From Desmonostoc muscorum LEGE 12446 (lineage in GTDB: Bacteria > Cyanobacteriota > Cyanobacteriia > Cyanobacteriales > Nostocaceae), in the NCBI RefSeq assembly GCF_015207005.2, contig NZ_JADEXS020000002.1, positions 481,683 to 545,682 on the forward strand: a stretch of 64,000 nt of DNA, in the 5' to 3' direction. Made by a program: the position numbers and the translations under genes. The number at the start of each line of letters is the position of its first letter. The stretch's first letter is position 1. Under the pieces are notes generated by a model, which saw only the letters and a list, made by a program, of their open reading frames with translations, searched no databases and was not told where the DNA came from. This document shows, piece after piece, positions 10,040-19,610 of the stretch.

Positions 10040-10227
10040 AAGATACATTTGCTATTAAGACTGGTAAAGAGGTCGAAGATCCTTGGTGCTAAGAGCCTGC
10101 CCAACAGTCTGACCTGGATACCTTCAAGCACCACAAACTGTCGCCCCCGACTGGGAGAGCACGCAAGTCAGAATTTGACACTCAGGTGTCCATGCCAGTC
10201 GTCTAAAGTGAATGAGGGAGAAGAATC
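10040..10227 (+). ncRNA. Candidate bridge-RNA-type leader of the IS110 element
   Basis: About 190 non-coding bases precede the IS110 transposase start. They contain a 6-bp stem GGTGCT (10085-10090) / AGCACC (10127-10132) enclosing a 36-nt internal loop, a perfect 5-bp hairpin GACAC/GTGTC with a TCAG tetraloop (10177-10190), and a GACTGG (10059) / CCAGTC (10195) long-range pair. IS110-group elements are known to express a structured bridge RNA from the non-coding end upstream of the transposase, whose loops pair with donor and target DNA. Position and folding potential fit; the loop-to-DNA pairing was not resolved because the element ends are unclear. Confidence 0.45.
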
Positions 10228-11479
10228 ATGGAAGTCATTCATCCTCGATGTGCTGGATTAGACGTACACAAGAAGACAGTAGTTGCCTGCGCCATTACTC
10301 CATCTCCACAAGGGGGATGGCACAAAGAGACTCAAACATTTACAACAATGACGGGGGAGTTGTTGAAACTGTCTGACTGGTTATTAGCTAGGGAATGTAC
10401 GCACGTAGCTTTTGGATTGTACAGGAGAATACTGGAAGCCAGTCTTCAACATTCTGGAAGCTAGCTTTGAAGTGATGCTAGTGAATGCCCAACACATCAA
10501 AGCTGTACCGGGACGCAAGACAGATGTCAAAGATTCTCAATGGATTGCTGAATTACTGCAACATGGACTTTTGCGGCCAAGTTTTATACCCCCAATTGCC
10601 CAAAGAGACTTGCGTGATCTAACTCGTCACCGGACAAACTTTGTTCGTGAGCGAGTAAACCTAGTGAACAGAATTCAAAAGGTACTAGAAGGAGCAAACA
10701 TTAAATTAGCGGCAGTAGTCTCTGATGTGATGGGAGTATCTGGACGTGCGATTCTAGAAGCGATTGTTCTTGGTCAAACTAACCCCGTAATTATGGCTGA
10801 ACTGGCCAAAGGGCGACTGCGTAGCAAACGGGAAGAACTTATACAAGCCTTAGAAGGACGAGTTAGACCTCATCAAAGATTTATTTTGGCTGAATTATTG
10901 TGTCAGCTTGATAGTTTAGATGAAACCATTGCTCGTTTTGATGAGGAAATTCAACGCTACTGTGACCCTTTTAAACCTGTAGTTGAACTTCTGGACACCA
11001 TTCCTGGTGTGGGACGGCAAACCGCAGAAATGATTGTTTCGGAAATTGGTGTTGACATGAGTCGTTTTCCCAGTGCATCTCATTTGTCCGCTTGGGCTGG
11101 ATTGGCTCCAGGCAATTATGAAAGTGCAGGTAAACGACTTTCGGGTAAAACTCGTAAAGGCAACCAGACCCTTCGTTCTGGCTTAATGCAATCAGCCCAT
11201 GTTGCATCTCACTCCCGTACTTATCTTGCTGCTCAATATCGTCGTATTGCTGCTAGGCGCGGTAAAAAGCGGGCCACAATGGCAGTTGCTCATTCAATTT
11301 TGGTCATTGCTTACCATGTCATTCAGCGTCATGAGCCGTATCGGGAATTAGGAGTCAATTACTTTGATCAACAGCGTCCAGAAACAATGACTAAAAGACT
11401 GGTCAAGCGACTGGAGCAACTGGGCCATCGTGTCACTCTTGAATCTCAAAACCCTACCCAAGTTATTAGCTGCGGTTAG
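10228..11479 (+). pseudogene. IS110 family transposase, frameshifted
   Basis: The N-terminal part (10228 onward: RCAGLDVHKKTVVACAI) carries the first catalytic Asp of the DEDD RuvC-like domain. The reading frame breaks near 10412: upstream it reads HVAFGLYRRILEA, while the other frame continues as DCTGEYWKPVFNILEA, which is the normal family sequence. Downstream are DVKDSQW, the long helical section and the C-terminal transposase domain (PGVGRQTAEMIVSEIG, LSAWAGLAPG, SGKTRKGN) with the conserved Ser. One 1-nt indel therefore separates two otherwise well-preserved halves; total length would be about 415 residues. IS110 elements are not known to need programmed frameshifting, so this is probably a recent inactivation or a sequence error. 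Confidence 0.85.
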
Positions 11480-11571
11480 ATTTTCAAGTCAGGATTCTAA
11501 GGCGGTAATTTGGTTAATCATCTGGGAATATAATCCTCTTCTTTATATATTCACTCCCTGACATCAGTCTG

Positions 11572-11993
11572 TGTGACTTGAAGAAGATTTTGGACATGTT
11601 GTCCACTTTTACCTTCCAAAAATGGATGTCCAAGTTTACCTTCCAAGAACGTCAAAAAAATAGCATAAAGGAAAACTAAACTGCTCAAACTCTATGCCTG
11701 TATGCAAGATAAAGGTTTTGGTAATAGCGATACTTACTGCGGCAAGCGATCGCAAAGCTTGTGAAAAATCCTACAAGTTAGGCAATAAGTTGGTATTGAG
11801 CCGTATTCAAGCGGATTTATGTCCATTTTCTTCTTCCATTTCTGTTATTCTGTCCATTTTCTTTTTCCAAAAGAGCGTAGCTTGCCGCCGAAGGCATCGC
11901 TTGCTTAATGCCTTAACGAAGTTATAGGTATTTCAGCTTGCAACTTGTCCAATTTCTTCTTCCAAACCTGTCCAAAATCTTCTTCAAGTCACA
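11572..11993. mobile_element. 422-bp orphan element with 25-bp perfect terminal inverted repeats and iterated 19-bp motifs
   Basis: The tip at 11572-11596 (TGTGACTTGAAGAAG followed by ATTTTGGACA) is the exact reverse complement of 11969-11993. Five more copies of a 19-bp TGTCC-A-...-TTCCA motif lie inside: 11600, 11627 (left), 11820, 11851 and 11946 (right), for example TGTCCATTTTCTTCTTCCA at 11820. Multiple motif copies at each end resemble transposase-binding arrays of Tn7/Tn5053 (TnsB/TniA) elements. No transposase gene lies inside; the core is 170 bp of non-coding sequence. Flanking 5-mers (gtctg, aattg) do not match, so no target duplication is seen. Confidence 0.65.
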
Positions 11994-12093
11994 AATTGTC
12001 TACCTGTTCTCAGCAATCGAAAAAGCTTTTGCCCTACGTCAGTTGCGACAACGCTCTTAAACCCGCACAACGCACAATGCACTGGCTTTTAAA

Positions 12094-13989
12094 TCACTTC
12101 TGCGTTCTCACCGTCAAAACCTGTGGTGGCGTAGAATCTGGAGGATACAAAAAGTCTATCTGTACTTGTCGCTTTTGACTCGCCAACATCTTCAGTGTCA
12201 CCAATGGTTCGCCCCTTTGTCCCCGACGCTGTACCAAATGCACATAGCGCGTCTTTTCCACGCCATTATCATCGATGTAACGCACCCGCACCGTTCCCCG
12301 AAAGAATATTTGTTCTACACCTGGTTTTAAAAACAGCAATCTATCTGTTCCCCCTTCATCCTTCACAGGAGTCTGTATTGACACAGTTATAGTTTGGGTT
12401 TCACTCGTAATATTTCTTAGAGGCAAAGTTAGATTGTACTCAACACCATAATTACTGTGAGCAAAGTAGGCCGTATCAGGATAACGTTTTAACATTGCTG
12501 CACTTTGAATTTGTCCAGTGCTAAGAGTAATTAAATGTACAGTTCCCAAAGGATAAGAAAACGCCTTTCCAGGTTTGGGTATTGTTAAGTCGGAAGTATT
12601 GGGATTGTCGGTAATCTGTGTTTTCCATTGCGTTCCTTGGGATACACCCGCGACGCGACTAAATACCGTTGGTTCTCTAGGAGGGTCAAGAAGTGTTGGA
12701 ATGGGGTCACGCTTTCCTGCTAAATTACCTGTATTCAAAAGCTCTTGCCACTCGGCTAAGGTGGGTGAAATATTACTATTTTTGGCTAAATTTGCGATAT
12801 AAACTGGACTACTACTTGTCAAGCGCATCATCGTAGTGCGACCATTAGAAGAAGGAGCCTTTACCGGAATTGGTAAATTTGCTAGAATTTGAGTTTCTTT
12901 TGGTTCTATCACCACCTTTTGGGGAAAAAGCTCTTGCCGAACTCCCCGCAGTACATCATTCATTGTGCGATCGCCTGGGCCAGAGTAAACTGTACCTTGG
13001 GGATTTTCAACCATATCAGCTAAAGCAATAAACTGTGCTTCTTTGGTAAGGTAACTAGCTGCTTGTAATACTTGCAGTGTGACAGGTTCATTTCCCGGAT
13101 TATGTACAATTATCCCTTGGTATACAGTGCGGCTTTGGGCTGATGTTTCTGCCCTGGCGATATGATGAGCAAATATGTCAAATCGACCTTCAAAGGGATA
13201 ATTTAAATGTGCTTCATGTACTTGTTTCCCATCTGGGGGGAAAGTTGATAGTAAAATTCCTTCAGTTGTCACCAGTTCAGGACTATTGCTGTTGAAGGTG
13301 GGAATAATATCAAGTTTTCCTGGTAAAGGACGTATTTCTTGGCTGTCTACTTCGACTCCAGCAATATATTGTGGGGGAACCGTGTAAATATTTAGCGCCC
13401 GACACATTAAAGCCGCAACTTCCCCTCTGGTCGCGCTTTGTAGTGGTTTTAGCTGTTTGACATTGGGATAATTGACAACAATACTATTAATTGTGGCTGA
13501 TGCGAGCGCATTTTGGGCATAGTTAGGTATTTCCCCAGCATCGTTAAAATATTGTTGTAATGTCTGCATTGGGTTAGGTAAAGGGCTGTAATTTTTCCCC
13601 CCAGCTACAACACCAATGATTTGGGCACGAGGAATTGGTTGGTTTGGCTGGAAAATACCACCAGGATAACCAGAAAAAAATCCTTTTTGGTAAGCGGTAG
13701 AAATTGCTTTATTTGCCCAATAATCAGCAGGTACATCTTTAAAAGACACAGATGTGCGTTTCACTGGTGAATCAGGAAAAGCATTTAGCATTAACACTGC
13801 TGCTTGGGCGCGTGTCACTGTTGTTTCTGGGCGAAAACTACCATCAGGGTAGCCTGTAATTAGTTTACGCTCTTTTAGTTGTTGGATACAATGTTTTGCC
13901 CAATAGCTTTCGGTGTCAGAAAAAGCTAGGGCGTTGGGGATTGATAGAGTTAAGAGAAATACGACTAATAAAGTTTTTTTCAAAAGCAT
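12094..13989 (-). CDS. SLH domain and DUF3370 domain surface protein
   Basis: The protein starts best at 13989 (MLLKKTLLVVFLLTLSIPNA), giving a standard signal peptide; an upstream in-frame start at 14043 adds 18 hydrophobic residues. Residues about 25-200 contain S-layer homology repeats (YWAKHCIQQLKERKLITGYP, PDGSFRPETTVTRAQAAVLM, YPGGIFQPNQPIPRAQII), which anchor proteins to peptidoglycan-linked polymers or outer-membrane components in cyanobacteria. The remaining 420 residues match DUF3370 (HHIARAETSAQSRTVYQGI, GPGDRTMNDVLRG). Function of DUF3370 is unknown. The WD40 gene lies upstream on the same strand, 119 bp away. Confidence 0.85.
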   Translation of the reverse strand: MLLKKTLLVVFLLTLSIPNALAFSDTESYWAKHCIQQLKERKLITGYPDGSFRPETTVTRAQAAVLMLNAFPDSPVKRTSVSFKDVPADYWANKAISTAYQKGFFSGYPGGIFQPNQPIPRAQIIGVVAGGKNYSPLPNPMQTLQQYFNDAGEIPNYAQNALASATINSIVVNYPNVKQLKPLQSATRGEVAALMCRALNIYTVPPQYIAGVEVDSQEIRPLPGKLDIIPTFNSNSPELVTTEGILLSTFPPDGKQVHEAHLNYPFEGRFDIFAHHIARAETSAQSRTVYQGIIVHNPGNEPVTLQVLQAASYLTKEAQFIALADMVENPQGTVYSGPGDRTMNDVLRGVRQELFPQKVVIEPKETQILANLPIPVKAPSSNGRTTMMRLTSSSPVYIANLAKNSNISPTLAEWQELLNTGNLAGKRDPIPTLLDPPREPTVFSRVAGVSQGTQWKTQITDNPNTSDLTIPKPGKAFSYPLGTVHLITLSTGQIQSAAMLKRYPDTAYFAHSNYGVEYNLTLPLRNITSETQTITVSIQTPVKDEGGTDRLLFLKPGVEQIFFRGTVRVRYIDDNGVEKTRYVHLVQRRGQRGEPLVTLKMLASQKRQVQIDFLYPPDSTPPQVLTVRTQK

Positions 13990-14107
13990 TAATAAACAAA
14001 TTATAATTAACAAAAACCAGAAAGCTAATACATCATCTCCCAATATTTATATCTACGTTGCTACTCTTATTGTGTAATCTTGTAATTTGTAGCCTTTAGC
14101 TGACGAA

Positions 14108-15202
14108 TTACACTTTTATCTCCCAAACTTTAACAGATTTGTCACCACTACCGCTATATAAAATTTTGCCATCACTACTTATTGCCAGTCCATAAATTCC
14201 ACCTGCGTGTCCGGTAAGCTCCATGACTGATTTCCCTGTTTTGATGTCGCGTAATATGATTTCTCTGCCTAAACCACCAGCAATAAATGTCTTACTATCG
14301 GGACTTATAATTAACGCATCGATACTCGTACCCAACGAAAAATCATGAACTAGCTTTCCTGCTTTCAAGTCCCAAGCTTTGAAACCTTTACCATCTGTGC
14401 TTCTGACTCCACCAGATTGAAAGCTATCGTCATGTCCACCACACAAAAGCATTCTTCCATCGTTACTAACAGCAAGCGTAATTGGGGCTGATGCTCTCTC
14501 CAAACCGTTTATCAGGTCTTCTTTTTTGGGCAGTGGTGGGGTCAAGCTGCCTATTTGTTTACCTGTTACCAGATTCCAAACCCGAATTCTTCCCCCATTT
14601 TCACCTCCACTTAAGAGGGTTTTACCATCAGGAGTAATTGCAAGCGCTGTTGTTTCTGCTTTGAGTATCCGGTCGATTTTTCGAGTTTTGAGATTCCGAA
14701 ATTTGATAGTGTTATCGCCGCTACCACTGATTAAAGTTTGTCCGTCTAGGGTCAGCAACATTGCTTTCACCCCTGTTTTCTCTGAAATCGTGCGAACTTC
14801 TGAGCCTGTTTGCATATTCCAAAATTTGATAGTGTTATCAAAACTAGTACTAATTAAAGTTTGTTCATCTGGAGTAATCACTATTGATTTAATACGCTCA
14901 CGGTGTCCAGTTAAAGTGTGAAGCAATACACCTGTAGTAGTCTGCCAAAGTTTGATTGTTTTATCATCGCTACCACTAGCAAGAATTTGACCACTAGGAG
15001 AAAGGGCTAATGCACGCACAGGTGCAGTATGTCCTGATAAAGTTAGTTTCAACCGCTTTGGTTGTTCAGTATTTGTGGGAGTATTAAGTGTATTTGCTAT
15101 AACCGGAACATTAGCAATCATACTAAAGGGTATAGGCAGGAAAAAACTAAGTAATGTTAAGGTTTTAAATAAGATGAGTGATTTCATAGTGATATTGTTC
15201 AA
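14108..15202 (-). CDS. Secreted WD40 repeat protein
   Basis: A 364-residue protein with an N-terminal hydrophobic export signal (SLILFKTLTLLSFFLPIPFS) and about seven WD40 blades covering residues 45-364, for example LSGHTAPVRALALSPSGQIL ending in DDKTIKLW and a last blade ending DKSVKVWEI. WD40 propellers are protein-interaction scaffolds; there is no catalytic domain. An alternative start at 15187 (MKSLILF) gives a more typical signal peptide. It may be cotranscribed with the SLH/DUF3370 gene downstream, placing a propeller next to a surface-layer protein. Confidence 0.85.
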   Translation of the reverse strand: MNNITMKSLILFKTLTLLSFFLPIPFSMIANVPVIANTLNTPTNTEQPKRLKLTLSGHTAPVRALALSPSGQILASGSDDKTIKLWQTTTGVLLHTLTGHRERIKSIVITPDEQTLISTSFDNTIKFWNMQTGSEVRTISEKTGVKAMLLTLDGQTLISGSGDNTIKFRNLKTRKIDRILKAETTALAITPDGKTLLSGGENGGRIRVWNLVTGKQIGSLTPPLPKKEDLINGLERASAPITLAVSNDGRMLLCGGHDDSFQSGGVRSTDGKGFKAWDLKAGKLVHDFSLGTSIDALIISPDSKTFIAGGLGREIILRDIKTGKSVMELTGHAGGIYGLAISSDGKILYSGSGDKSVKVWEIKV

Positions 15203-15320
15203 ACTGTAAGTCCTGCCAGCTACTAAAACTTGCTTTTCTTAGGCAATCAAAACTGACTCCAGCATAATTCTTCATCCTTAGTTTGTCATTTTTACAATTG
15301 ATTTGATAATCGACTACATT

Positions 15321-15476
15321 TTACAAGCTAGGTATAAAGGTAAATTCAGTCGCTGCATTCCTATCCAAACCAACCAACTGACGAATGAACAACTTCAGGC
15401 TGAGCTTTTTCCCGTAGACTTCCTCAAATCGCTCTCGGCTTTCGACGGCTTCGGCATTGAACAGCAATTCTTCTAA
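15321..15476 (-). pseudogene. C-terminal fragment of type I restriction enzyme HsdR
   Basis: Fifty-one codons read LEELLFNAEAVESRERFEEV, then YGKKLSLKLFIRQLVGLDRN and a TAA at 15321-15323. The YGK-LSL-FIR-LVGLDR-A pattern is the EcoEI-type C-terminal domain of HsdR. The upstream side is cut by the IS630 copy at 15477. After GLDRNAATEF the sequence diverges into a short unrelated tail. No hsdM or hsdS is present in the window. This is a remnant only. Confidence 0.65.
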
Positions 15477-16489
15477 TACCAATTTAATATGAAGCTGCAT
15501 AGAATAAAGCTTCCAGGATAAAGTTGTAAGAAGAGACGGAAATTACCTGCTCAAGTGTAAGTTGATCAAATATTTCTTGGATGCGATCGCGTAAAGTTTG
15601 TAAAGAAGAGAAAAGCTGATTTTTGAGTGGTTTCTTGAGGAGCTGCCAAAGCCTTTCAATGGGATTGAGTTCAGGGGCTGAAGGTGGCTGAAACAGAGGA
15701 ATAATAAACTCTTGCCAACGAATCGCTGAACTTGTATGAGCAGGTGCTTGGTCAACCTGTAAAATAGCGTAATCCCCACCTAATTGTTGAGATAGCCAGT
15801 CCAAAAACTGTTGAAAACACTCGCCATTCAATTTCGGATACTCGTAATGTTGTGATCGCAAGTCTTTGGTTCAATCGCACCATAAATCCAAAAATTTTCC
15901 CGTGGCCATTTCACCTCAACAGTAGGCTTGACTCCAGAGGCAGTAATCACTTTTCCTGTGAGAGTTTTCAGTCCCACCCTCGTTTCATCCTGGCACAAGT
16001 AGCGAACACACTTGCCAGGTGCTAGATGTTCTTCTAGACAATTAAGAATGATTCCAAGTTTTTTTTAAATTCAGATACCAATTTCTCGTCTTGCTTATGG
16101 CTTTGAGGGCGAGGCACTTTTAGTTTTGCTCCTAATCGATATCGAACCCACGCATAAACCGTTGCATACTCTATATCTTGTCCATGTTCTTGTTTCAACC
16201 ACTCAACTATTGCACCATAGCTACTAAAGCCTTTTCCTGTTTTTAACTCTTCCTCCAGTGCTGCGATCGCTGCGTCATGAATTTTGCGTTTTGCTCCTGG
16301 AGCTTTTTTCATTTCCAGTAATTCATATAGCCCGCCTGCTCTATACTTTTGCAACCACCTTGTTACAGTTGAGGTATCTTTCGCCAAGCGTTTTCCAATT
16401 TCTTGCTGCTCCTTAACCTGTCCGCTTTTTATCCACCACAGCATAATAAGTTTTTCTTTCTGGTTTCCTAAGTTAGCTGTTTGTAGACG
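15477..16489 (-). mobile_element. IS630 family element, copy 1, truncated
   Basis: The left tip (TACCAATTTAATATGAAGC) and 1013 bp of the element are, as read, identical to the full copy at 39867-40994. At 16489 the match stops and unrelated repeat sequence (aattcaggagtcagaatt) follows, so the right tip and the first roughly 20 codons of the transposase are missing. It inserted into, or recombined with, the hsdR fragment on its left. Confidence 0.88.
15484..16489 (-). pseudogene. IS630 family transposase (copy 1), N-terminally truncated and frameshifted
   Basis: The HTH part (16034-16444) contains KRLAKDTSTVTRWLQKYRAG and ends after an A8 tract (T8 on the plus strand, 16059-16066); a -1 shift there reads on into KLGIILNCLEEHLAPGK and CQDETRVGLKTLTGK with the first DDE Asp, as in programmed-frameshift IS630 elements. 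A second 1-nt shift near 15862 then separates this from the DDE end (15484-15861: ILQVDQAPAHTS, LNPIERLWQ). The second shift is also present in copy 2, so both copies probably encode inactive protein. Confidence 0.85.
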
Positions 16490-16822
16490 AATTCAGGAGT
16501 CAGAATTAAGACGCTCGCGGACTCGCTAACGCTTCGCTATCAGTCGGGGATTCAGACCCGCGACTGAATTGTTGCACCACCAAATCTACGATTTAGTGGG
16601 GGTTTTAAACCCTATTATTCAGACGCTCGAGTACTCGCTAACGCTGCGCTATCCGCTTTTTCGGTCAGAATACCCAACTGAATTCTGACTCCTGACTCCT
16701 GAATTCTGTTCGATAAATTCACAACTGCTTAAATAACTAAAATTCGACGAGTGCAGTTCCTCCCATAACACCAAGGGGGAACGTACTCGATTGCTTTTTC
16801 GGTAGCGTGATTCTCTTATAGC
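16490..16822. repeat. Intergenic cluster of short dispersed repeats
   Basis: No gene is supported here. Two copies of a dispersed repeat (GCTCG-G-ACTCGCTAACGC type) lie at about 16512 and 16622, and CTGACTCCTGA-type short repeats lie at about 16686-16708 and 16493. These are typical intergenic repeats of Nostocales. The truncated end of the IS630 copy 1 abuts this cluster, so the deletion may have occurred by recombination in repeats. Confidence 0.55.
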
Positions 16823-17131
16823 ATGAACCGCTTTGACAACATGAAAAAGAGAGCGGAGCTTCAACAAGATATACCAATGCTCAAAGCTTATGATGGCCAA
16901 TTCTTAATTGATGCCCTATCTACTTTTTTAGAAGAGAATTCTGGTAAAGTTTTCAGCGTTTCAGAAGTGTTCGCTGGAATTTATGGAGAACTCAATGCGG
17001 CTGATATTAGAGAGATCAAGAATAAAATTTTGAATGAATTATCGCGGGGTCATCGTACCGGGCGATTCCATAGAGTTCCTGAGCAAATTGGATTTTATAC
17101 CTGGGACTACGATTTAGTTAACAATGGCTGA
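16823..17131 (+). CDS. Small protein of unknown function
   Basis: A 102-residue acidic/basic mixed protein (MNRFDNMKKRAELQQDIPML) with no signal peptide or membrane segment. The central part (FSVSEVFAGIYGELNAADIR) and KNKILNELSRGHRTGRF look like a small helical, possibly winged-helix fold followed by basic residues. I do not recognise the family. It stands alone between the IS630 remnant and a 178-bp inverted-repeat element; an inner Met at 16841 is an alternative start. Confidence 0.5.
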   Translation: MNRFDNMKKRAELQQDIPMLKAYDGQFLIDALSTFLEENSGKVFSVSEVFAGIYGELNAADIREIKNKILNELSRGHRTGRFHRVPEQIGFYTWDYDLVNNG

Positions 17132-17163
17132 TAATTTTTAGCTTTACCGCTACTCCAGTTCAG

Positions 17164-17341
17164 AAGGCACTTATGCAGGAGGCAGAAGGTTCAATGTTTT
17201 GTAGGGGATTCAATACCGTACTTAATTGGGGCCACAAAACAAGAAAATTTGGTGTTCTTGTCTTAAACCGCAAGTTCGATGATTATCACGGGCAGAAGGC
17301 AGAAAACATTATTCCAACTGAGCCTCCTGCATAAGTGCCTT
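17164..17341. repeat. 178-bp element bounded by 20-bp perfect inverted repeats
   Basis: AAGGCACTTATGCAGGAGGC at 17164-17183 is the exact reverse complement of 17322-17341. The core is non-coding. No matching target duplication was found. It fits a non-autonomous transposable element (MITE-like) or a recombination footprint. Confidence 0.6.
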
Positions 17342-17415
17342 TCTTGATAAAGTAAAATGGCACATCAAGTTGGGATAATCTCTTTTAGTCGTAAATATTT
17401 TTACCCCTGACCAAG

Positions 17416-19542
17416 ATGCCAGCGCCTTTAAAAGTTGACCTGTCACCAATAGAAGATCAAGCCCTACTAGCACTCACTCAAGCAAAAGGTATACCACCAA
17501 GAACTCAAAGTCGTGCCACTGTACTACGATTATCAGCCGCTGGATGGACAGTGCTAAAGATCGCACAATACTTAAAATGGCATCCACAGACTGTACGCGA
17601 CACAATTCATCGCTGGTACTGGGGCAAACTCGATAGTTTGTGGGATTGTTCGCGTCCGGGTCGCCGTCGCCGATGGCATAACCCAAATATGAAGTCTTTG
17701 CTTGAGTTCAAAATATCTTTATTTAGCTATCAACTTATTTTTATTTTATTTTCTTACATCTGTTACATCTATTTAATGCTATTTCTCCAAAGTCATGGCA
17801 TTTCTACTACTGATGCAGTCAAAATTTACAGGCAGTACAAGGATGAAGCACTCGCTACTCTCACCAGCAATCCCTACCAGTTAGCTGCTGACATCTACGG
17901 TATTGGTTTTCTGAGAACTGATAAAATTGCCTTTAATTTAGGAGTTGCGCCTGATAGTCAGTTCCGTTACCGTGCTGGTTTAATTCATGTTTTGAACGAA
18001 GCTGCTGCCGATGGGCATTGCTATTTACCCCAGCCAAAACTCATTGAGAATGTGATCAAACTGCTGACTACAGCAGATCACACACCCGAAGAAAATGCGC
18101 TCGCTGATATTATCAAAGATATGGCACGAAAGGATGACTTAATCCGCGAGAAAAGCAAAGACCAAACGCTGCTATGTTATCTACCAACGTACTTTCACAC
18201 CGAACAGAACCTTGCTCAATTAATACAATCTAGATTTTGCCAACCAGTTGCACAAGATATGCCTCGTGTTCGCGCCTGGATTGAGCGCTTCACCAAGAGT
18301 CATAAAATCAAACTTTCACCACAGCAACGGCTAGCGGTAGAAATGGCTGCATATTCAAGGGTAATGATTCTTACTGGTGGCCCCGGTTGCGGTAAAACTT
18401 TCACCACCCAGACCATAGTCTCTCTGTGGAAAGCAATGGGCAAATCTATCGCCTTAGCTGCGCCAACTGGACGCGCTGCTCAACGCCTGAGTGAAATCAC
18501 ACAACTCGAAGCCAAGACGATACCCTGCTTGTTGGAATTTGACCCAAAGACAATGGGCTTCTTACGCGATAATCAAAACCCTTTACCCCATACCGCAATT
18601 GTCGCGCTAGAAGCTAGTATGCTTGATTTGTTTCTGGCATCTTCTTTGGTAAAGGCGATACAATACGGTTCCCAACTACTGCTAGTGGGTGACATTGACC
18701 AGTTACCCTCTGTCGGTCCCGGTCAAATCCTTGCTGACTTGATTAATTCTGGTCACGTTCCGGTGGTGCGGTTGACCAAGGTATTTAGGCAAGCCCAACA
18801 GAGCGCAATTATCACCGCTGCTCACCAAATTAACCGAAGCCAGTTTCCCACTATTGAACCGATTTCCGATAATCCCGTGTCTGAGTGTCTGTGGCACGGC
18901 GGCGGTCATCACCCCAAACATGGTGTTAAAGCAATATCCGAAATCATTACAGACTTGATTCCCCGCCTGGGTTACAATCCGGCTACTGACGTGCAAGTGC
19001 TTTGCCCCATGTCGCGGGGTTTGCTTGGGACTCGTAACCTCAATACCGTATTGCAGCAGTTGATTAATCCGCCCAGTCCCGACAAAGTAGAGATTACCAG
19101 TGGCGGGAATTTATTACGAGAAGGCGATCGGATCATTCAACTGACTAATGATTATAATCACGAAATTTTTAATGGCGACTTCGGAATTATCAAGACCATT
19201 GATCTTCAAGAGATGGAAGTTACTGTACAGTATCGTAAGCATACTGTCGTTAGGACCAGAGCAGACTTAAATCAAATTGCCCTCGCCTGGAGCCTCACCA
19301 TTCATCAAAGCCACGGTTCAGAATATCCGGTAGTAATTCTGCCAATCTATACGCAGCCTTATATGATGTTGTCTCGTAAACAGTTTTACACAGCATTAAC
19401 TTGTGCCAAGCAGTTAGCGATTGTCGTTGGTTCCAAGAAAGCGATATCCAAGGCTTTGCGTTCTACTGACGGCCAACTGCGATATACGCGATTACAGCAG
19501 CGGTTGGAAAGCGCTTTTTTGCAACCGACGATTGCAATTTAG
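17416..19542 (+). pseudogene. Chimeric frame: IS630-type HTH fragment joined to an N-terminally truncated RecD2-like helicase
   Basis: One open frame of 708 codons. Residues 1-95 are a transposase-type HTH (PIEDQALLALTQAKGIPPRT, WTVLKIAQYLKWHPQTVRDT), residues 96-120 are AT-rich filler, and from Met121 (17776) the sequence is RecD2-like SF1 helicase (FLQSHGISTT, Walker A GGPGCGKT, GDIDQLPSVGPGQ, TIHQSHGSEYP). The N-terminal OB and HhH domains of RecD2 are missing. The Walker B block reads VALEASM where the second copy in this window has VDEASM, so the key Asp is lost. Probably not a functional helicase, although the frame is long and intact. Confidence 0.75.
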
Positions 19543-19610
19543 AAATGTTCAACTTAACAATTTCACCCCGCTTGCGGTTGTTGCTCTCAATCAAGAGTGA
19601 GAAAAGAAGT

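Noticed and set aside
11572..11993. Calling the orphan element a CRISPR-associated transposon
   Set aside because: Multi-site ends are suggestive, but there is no tns, cas12k, cascade or CRISPR array in the window, and the tip sequence does not match the CAST ends I remember.
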